DNA of 42,984 bases, from positions 1-42,984 of IMG/VR virus record IMGVR_UViG_3300021197_000233, one strand, 5' to 3'. The position numbers and the translations under genes are program-made. The DNA comes from a virus. Below, piece after piece: positions 40,001-42,984 of this stretch; the stretch's first letter is position 1, and each line of letters opens with the position of its first letter. The notes beneath the pieces are model-generated. The model was not told the DNA's origin and did not search any database. It worked only from the letters and a program-made list of their open reading frames with translations.

Positions 40001-41738
40001 AGCTCATGATTTAAGTTTAGAGGCTGCTAAGAATACCTATAGTGATGGGGTTAGAAAAGTTTTAAGAACACTCAATAGTGAAACAAACGGTAAAATAAAA
40101 TTTAAAAATAAAAACCCAGAGGATATATCTTATTATGAAGATAAAGATTCAGTAGGAATAGAAATAGATATTACAAATTTTGATTTACCAGATAACCCAC
40201 AGTTTAGATTTGCCGAAGGGGGCGTAGTAAAAGACATGGATAACCAAATGAAAATGGCCTTTATGAACGAGGGTGGATTAAAAGACGATGGTATGAAACG
40301 AGATCCAGTATCAGGTAATGAAGTACCTAATGGTTCTATGGCCTCAGAAGTAAGAGATGATATACCTGCTCAACTATCCGAAGGTGAGTATGTAGTACCT
40401 GCTGATGTCGTAAGATACCTTGGTGTAAAACACTTTGAAGACCTACGAAATAAAGCAAAAAGCGGCTTGCAAAACATGGAAGCTAATGGTAGAATCGGTG
40501 GTGAACCTGTTCCTGTTGGTGGACCTAAAGCTGCCCCTATACCTTACATGGCAGAGGGTGGTGATCTTACCCCAGATGAAATGAACGAAATCAAAATGCT
40601 CATGAACCAAGGTGGTATGGTTATGGGTGCAGTAGATGGTACTGATGTATCTCCTTATTCTAATATTTCTCCCTATAGTTCCTCTCCTCCTAAATTTACT
40701 GGTGGTTTTAGTTGGGAGCAAAATGTTGGGGATGTGACTACCACAGATCCTGAATTACCAGTAGAACCTAAAACTTTATATGGACCTAACGGTGAAGTAG
40801 TAACTTTAACCTTACCAAAGGATCAACAAAGATACAACCAACTAATAGCTCAAGGTTACACTGAAACACAACCAGTTACTCCGACTGTTCGTTCTGGTGG
40901 TGATGGTAGTTCTACTCCACCCCCTCCTGCAGTAGGAACACAAACAGAAGGTGCTTTTGGTTTTGGAACATTTGGTCAAGGTGTAGACTGGACAGATACA
41001 GAGCAAGCAATGAAGTTTATTGATGGTGAATATACTCCAATAGACCCTAAAACAAGAAAAGCTATTGTTGGTGCAGGTATGATTATAGGTGGACCTTTCG
41101 CACTTTTAACTGGTGCTATTACAACCTATGATGCCCTAGAAGATCTTTCTAAGTTAAGAGCTACTGCTATTACTGCAAGAGCTTATGGCAATACTGCGGC
41201 TGCAGAGTATGCCGAAAGCAAAATAGCTGAGTATGAAGCTCAAGCACCTGACCTTGTTTCAGGAAGTTTTGGAGATTGGTTAGCACCCGGTACTGCACGG
41301 GCCGCTGGTGGATTTAAAGGTAAGGGGTATAATATTTCTGGTAACATGGAAGATTGGGATGATCCAGATCAACAAAAAGAAATACAAAGACTTAGAGATA
41401 ACGCTAAGAAAAAGAAACCTGTTACACCAGCAGCAGGTAAAACTAAAAAAACTACTACTCCTTCTTCTTATGACACAACCACAAAAGAACAAATACAACA
41501 AAGGCAAAGTGATCGTAGTGAAAGAAGTTCTCAAATAACTGCAGGTCAAAAAATTGCAAGTCAAGACATGTCAGGTAAATCGAATCAATATAAAACAGAA
41601 GCAGTTAAACAAGCAACAAAAGGTACAACTAAGGAAGAAAGAAAAGGTGGTGCAGAGTTAGATGCATCAATGGGTATTTCAGGCTTAAGTAAAGGCGGCT
41701 TGATGAAAAAGAAACCCAAAAAGAAAAAAAATAAATAG
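37083..41738 (+). CDS. 1551-aa polyvalent virion protein with HExxH motif
   Basis: This giant protein has several parts. Near residue 190 lies IWAHEMTHRGFDRL, a zincin-type HExxH, with a possible third ligand Glu about 45 residues later (NEFFTEY). Residues about 640-760 resemble large polyvalent phage proteins (YSAGHYDIMF, NVLAHVRGSF, FLVEELQSD). Around 1050-1190 are AEGGV, MNEGG, AEGGD and MNQGGM motifs plus DIPAQLSEGEYVVPADVVRY, a segment common in marine phage virion proteins. Near 1330 is a membrane helix (VGAGMIIGGPFALLTGAI). The C-terminus is Lys-rich. It is likely ejected or capsid-internal. Protease activity is inferred only from the motif. Confidence 0.7.
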   Translation: MAAPKTSINPKARPSLDEQTKSIIPNIRPKKKPSQEEIQNSALARQEEEALQRMRSEEFGDLEFRYTLDKQLRKNPLARLGYENKHGDKVADLNDVTAYLTYVFDNPELKTQAMVTAGTSNENEAYYRMEKYYLDNPEIFDNAFYFPSDMTKQSLEKKSLEYAFPQERVKELFPDDILTDVDDASPRIWAHEMTHRGFDRLVEYKNQIGKEAFKEKYGEKALKTLEGIHRDTGKNEFFTEYLDDLDESFNYPNKDKLTTFTKGRSKFLDVNTESNIDRFQKDFIMSGYNTNKRPNKNSYGGLGNLLVAAQDVLKAQGEPPKAEPIGFLKKLRNRLGLSEGGDVSAQMDSMLPKKGMSYGELIVDNILGLDNDYESFGEKLGKAVNEDELGFLKNAAVGVYEGAKEFITNPVETTKKVVTNIKDSVQRLSTEDLDTRLKNMYGVDYTQATDEQVNAAREAVIGDALTAMELIPAAKVTVSAAKAGSAAIPSGVKADVVGQTKALLSGDTEFLKGTPTERSGTVGVGAEVVGQDDVSLDDITDYMDLEVEPTNLTASKKQTNPLVKEINYDNPDGTTADLYDFRSSVLGSLDNLAISKDGMSGFQIKKFLEKRAPKINKTELYWSGLLENLEDNKKYSKQQLKNLADKNVPKVDIQVLDGSQVRYRGQQRVALNVNNNVMQPLDGYKEIIIVNKNTKGTEYSAGHYDIMFQPDGNVLAHVRGSFVENNEPDFPIKEKFFLVEELQSDAVQQHTVADKAITKRIKEEKASKPTLGDIGLHYQTEFNDMIFPYHAGGLEFTDKFVKDIDSYNYNFRSIGDQDTAEQAIQLGLTNIIDDMTKLKSGFVELIDQGYDGNRSKDAIAVVLSQKYGLKENSIKRRSIEELDEVDNIFANVLGDYVFGKTAVRKFNKENDNEFKKDLINIFKGININTGIEKDLVPAKLSDTIRMSLLAVIKESKSEGVNKIYIPTPKVISKAHDLSLEAAKNTYSDGVRKVLRTLNSETNGKIKFKNKNPEDISYYEDKDSVGIEIDITNFDLPDNPQFRFAEGGVVKDMDNQMKMAFMNEGGLKDDGMKRDPVSGNEVPNGSMASEVRDDIPAQLSEGEYVVPADVVRYLGVKHFEDLRNKAKSGLQNMEANGRIGGEPVPVGGPKAAPIPYMAEGGDLTPDEMNEIKMLMNQGGMVMGAVDGTDVSPYSNISPYSSSPPKFTGGFSWEQNVGDVTTTDPELPVEPKTLYGPNGEVVTLTLPKDQQRYNQLIAQGYTETQPVTPTVRSGGDGSSTPPPPAVGTQTEGAFGFGTFGQGVDWTDTEQAMKFIDGEYTPIDPKTRKAIVGAGMIIGGPFALLTGAITTYDALEDLSKLRATAITARAYGNTAAAEYAESKIAEYEAQAPDLVSGSFGDWLAPGTARAAGGFKGKGYNISGNMEDWDDPDQQKEIQRLRDNAKKKKPVTPAAGKTKKTTTPSSYDTTTKEQIQQRQSDRSERSSQITAGQKIASQDMSGKSNQYKTEAVKQATKGTTKEERKGGAELDASMGISGLSKGGLMKKKPKKKKNK

Positions 41739-41765
41739 TATAGATTATTTAGTTACCCTATACTA
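41736..41765 (+). repeat. 8-bp inverted repeat after the polyvalent gene
   Basis: TAGTATAG / CTATACTA (41736-41743 and 41758-41765) with a 14-nt loop starts on the stop codon. No U-run follows, so it may process or stabilise mRNA between the polyvalent and scaffold genes. Confidence 0.5.
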
Positions 41766-41817
41766 GGAACGATAAGGCTACTCGGCTACGGCTGACCCCA
41801 ACATAAGGAGAAATAAT

Positions 41818-42720
41818 ATGCCTGAACTAGCAGAAGTTGAAACCCCAAAGACTGCAGGATTCGTTGATCGTGGATATAATAACGCAAAGCGTAAGCAACG
41901 AATGGAAGAAGAAGCTAAGGAGATTGAAAAACTTGAAGCTGAAGCAAGGGGAGAATCCCCAGTAGATGAAGCAGAAGAACCTCAAGAAGCTACCCAAGAA
42001 GCAGAGGCCAATACAGAGGCTAAAGAAGAAACGTTATCTGCAGAAGAAAAGTCTTTTAAAAAACGCTATGGTGATTTAAGACGCCACATGCAGCAGAAGG
42101 AAAAGGAGTGGGATGAAAAGCTAGAGAATCTACAAAAAGCTTCTACTAAAGCTGGTATTATTCCACCTAAGTCCGATGAAGATATTGAAGAGTGGGCTAA
42201 AGAATATCCTGATGTAGCTGGTATTGTAGAAACAATTGCAGCTAAGAAAGCACAGGAGATGTTTGAAAAAGCAGACACTCGACTTAAACAACTTGACGAA
42301 GCCCAAGCAGAAGCTGATCGAGTTAAATCAGAAAATGAAATTCGTAAGTCACATGCAGACTTTGATGACCTACGTGAGGCAGATGAGTTTCATGACTGGG
42401 CAGATGCACAACCTAAGTGGGTTAAAGATGCCTTGTATGAAAACGCAGATGATCCAGCTTCAGTAGTACGTGTTATTGATCTTTATAAATCAGATAAAGG
42501 TCTTACTAAGGAAGCTAAGAAAGCAAATAAAAAAGCAGCAGCTTCACCAGTTACTCGACGTGGTAAAACTAATGTAGATGTAGCTGATGCTAATGAAATG
42601 ATTCGTGAGTCAGATGTAGCTAAAATGTCTGACAAAGAATTTGAAGAACGTTCAGATGAAATTAACAAAGCAATGCGCAATGGTAAATTTGTCTATGACG
42701 TGTCTGGTAATGCCAGATAA
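41818..42720 (+). CDS. Scaffolding / capsid assembly protein
   Basis: A 300-aa protein that is Glu/Lys/Ala-rich and mostly helical, with long charged coiled-coil regions (EEEAKEIEKLEAEARGE, KKRYGDLRRHMQQKEKEWDE) and a short ordered C-terminus (MRNGKFVYDVSGNAR). The composition and the position directly before the capsid gene are typical of podovirus scaffolds. SD AAGGAG before ATG 41818. Confidence 0.82.
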   Translation: MPELAEVETPKTAGFVDRGYNNAKRKQRMEEEAKEIEKLEAEARGESPVDEAEEPQEATQEAEANTEAKEETLSAEEKSFKKRYGDLRRHMQQKEKEWDEKLENLQKASTKAGIIPPKSDEDIEEWAKEYPDVAGIVETIAAKKAQEMFEKADTRLKQLDEAQAEADRVKSENEIRKSHADFDDLREADEFHDWADAQPKWVKDALYENADDPASVVRVIDLYKSDKGLTKEAKKANKKAAASPVTRRGKTNVDVADANEMIRESDVAKMSDKEFEERSDEINKAMRNGKFVYDVSGNAR

Positions 42721-42724
42721 ACTG

Positions 42725-42752
42725 TTGACAAATAAAAAAGCAACAGTATAAC
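42725..42752 (+). promoter_or_regulatory. Sigma70 promoter for the capsid gene
   Basis: TTGACA (42725-42730), 16 bp, TATAAC (42747-42752), five bases after the scaffold stop. The spacing is the same as in the two promoters at 28.7-28.9 kb. It should boost capsid expression over that of the preceding genes. Confidence 0.8.
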
Positions 42753-42761
42753 TAGGGACAT

Positions 42762-42796
42762 AGAACAAAAGCCTCTGTATGACTACCTTTTGTTCT
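42762..42796 (+). promoter_or_regulatory. 5' leader hairpin of the capsid mRNA
   Basis: AGAACAAAAG (42762-42771) and CTTTTGTTCT (42787-42796) form a 10-bp perfect stem with a 15-nt loop, starting about three bases after the expected transcription start. A terminal 5' stem of this kind commonly protects abundant mRNA. Confidence 0.65.
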
Positions 42797-42960
42797 AACC
42801 CAATTTCCAATAAAGTCTAAACGTATGAGAACTACCTGTTCAAGTATAGGCCCGTACATCTAACGGTTGGCCGACTGTTAGCTTCACGCACCCTAGAAAA
42901 TGTAACAGCCTCTTATTGGTATTAGCTTTTAGATAAGCCAACTATCAGGAGGATTTATTA
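42797..42960 (+). other. Capsid leader, second inverted repeat
   Basis: This non-coding leader contains an imperfect 22-bp palindrome at 42860-42881 (CTAAC ... GTTAG with GGCC at its centre). It ends with the strong SD AGGAGG, 7 nt before the ATG at 42961. No ORF is seen. Together with the first hairpin the leader is about 200 nt and unusually structured. Confidence 0.6.
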
Positions 42961-42984
42961 TGGCTTTTACATCAGCAGGAGGAC
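42961..42984 (+). CDS. Major capsid protein, 5' fragment only
   Basis: Only eight codons (MAFTSAGG) are inside the window. The assignment rests on position: strong promoter, long leader and perfect SD, directly after the scaffold gene. The protein itself cannot be examined. Confidence 0.65.

Overview
The window is a contiguous piece of a double-stranded DNA tailed-phage genome. It is AT-rich, densely coded and entirely phage-like. It opens in the tail or internal-virion region and stops eight codons into what is probably the major capsid gene. A T7-type replication set (family A polymerase, fused primase-helicase, Endo VII, Cas4/RecB-type exonuclease, SSB), a P22-sized portal and internal 'ejection' proteins point to a podovirus. 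A cobalamin-dependent ribonucleotide reductase, ThyX and MazG, plus a DUF1127 protein, point to a marine alphaproteobacterial (roseobacter-like) host. The set recalls the cobavirus/Zobellviridae-type roseophages. That assignment is an inference from family knowledge, not a search result.

Layout. (1) 1-10107, rightward: a small membrane protein, a 1374-aa coiled-coil/QQ-repeat virion protein, an SLT transglycosylase, two conserved virion-associated proteins and a 1149-aa internal virion protein. (2) 10100-27946, leftward: the early and middle genes in an almost gap-free chain. From the far (3') end these are an RMF-like peptide, DUF3310, nucleases, NrdJ, MazG, PD-(D/E)XK nucleases, SSB, DNA polymerase, primase-helicase, ThyX and a tyrosine integrase, then a set of short unknown genes, DUF932 and a cysteine-rich protein near the 5' end. 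(3) 26.7-28.9 kb: the divergent control region. It holds most of a repeated 21-bp palindrome (seven copies between 23.8 and 28.1 kb), two GC-rich UUCG-loop hairpins and a striking array of more than 30 short perfect hairpins that runs straight through coding sequence. A sigma70-consensus rightward promoter follows. (4) 28888-42984, rightward: holin-like proteins, GH108 endolysin, a cluster of small basic proteins, terminase small and large subunits, portal, a 1551-aa polyvalent protein with an HExxH motif, scaffold, and a promoter plus structured leader for the capsid gene.

How it works together. The leftward genes recycle host nucleotides (nucleases, NrdJ, MazG, ThyX) and replicate DNA. The rightward genes package DNA, build the virion and lyse the cell. 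The integrase suggests temperate ability, but no classical repressor is recognisable. The repeated palindrome is the best candidate for an operator.

The most unusual signal is the hairpin array at about 26711-28343. By my hand count it contains 34 stem-loops, nearly all with stems of at least 6 bp and loops of 2-6 nt. Sixteen lie inside a single 642-nt gene, where I would expect only one or two per 1.6 kb by chance. I know of no described element that looks like this.
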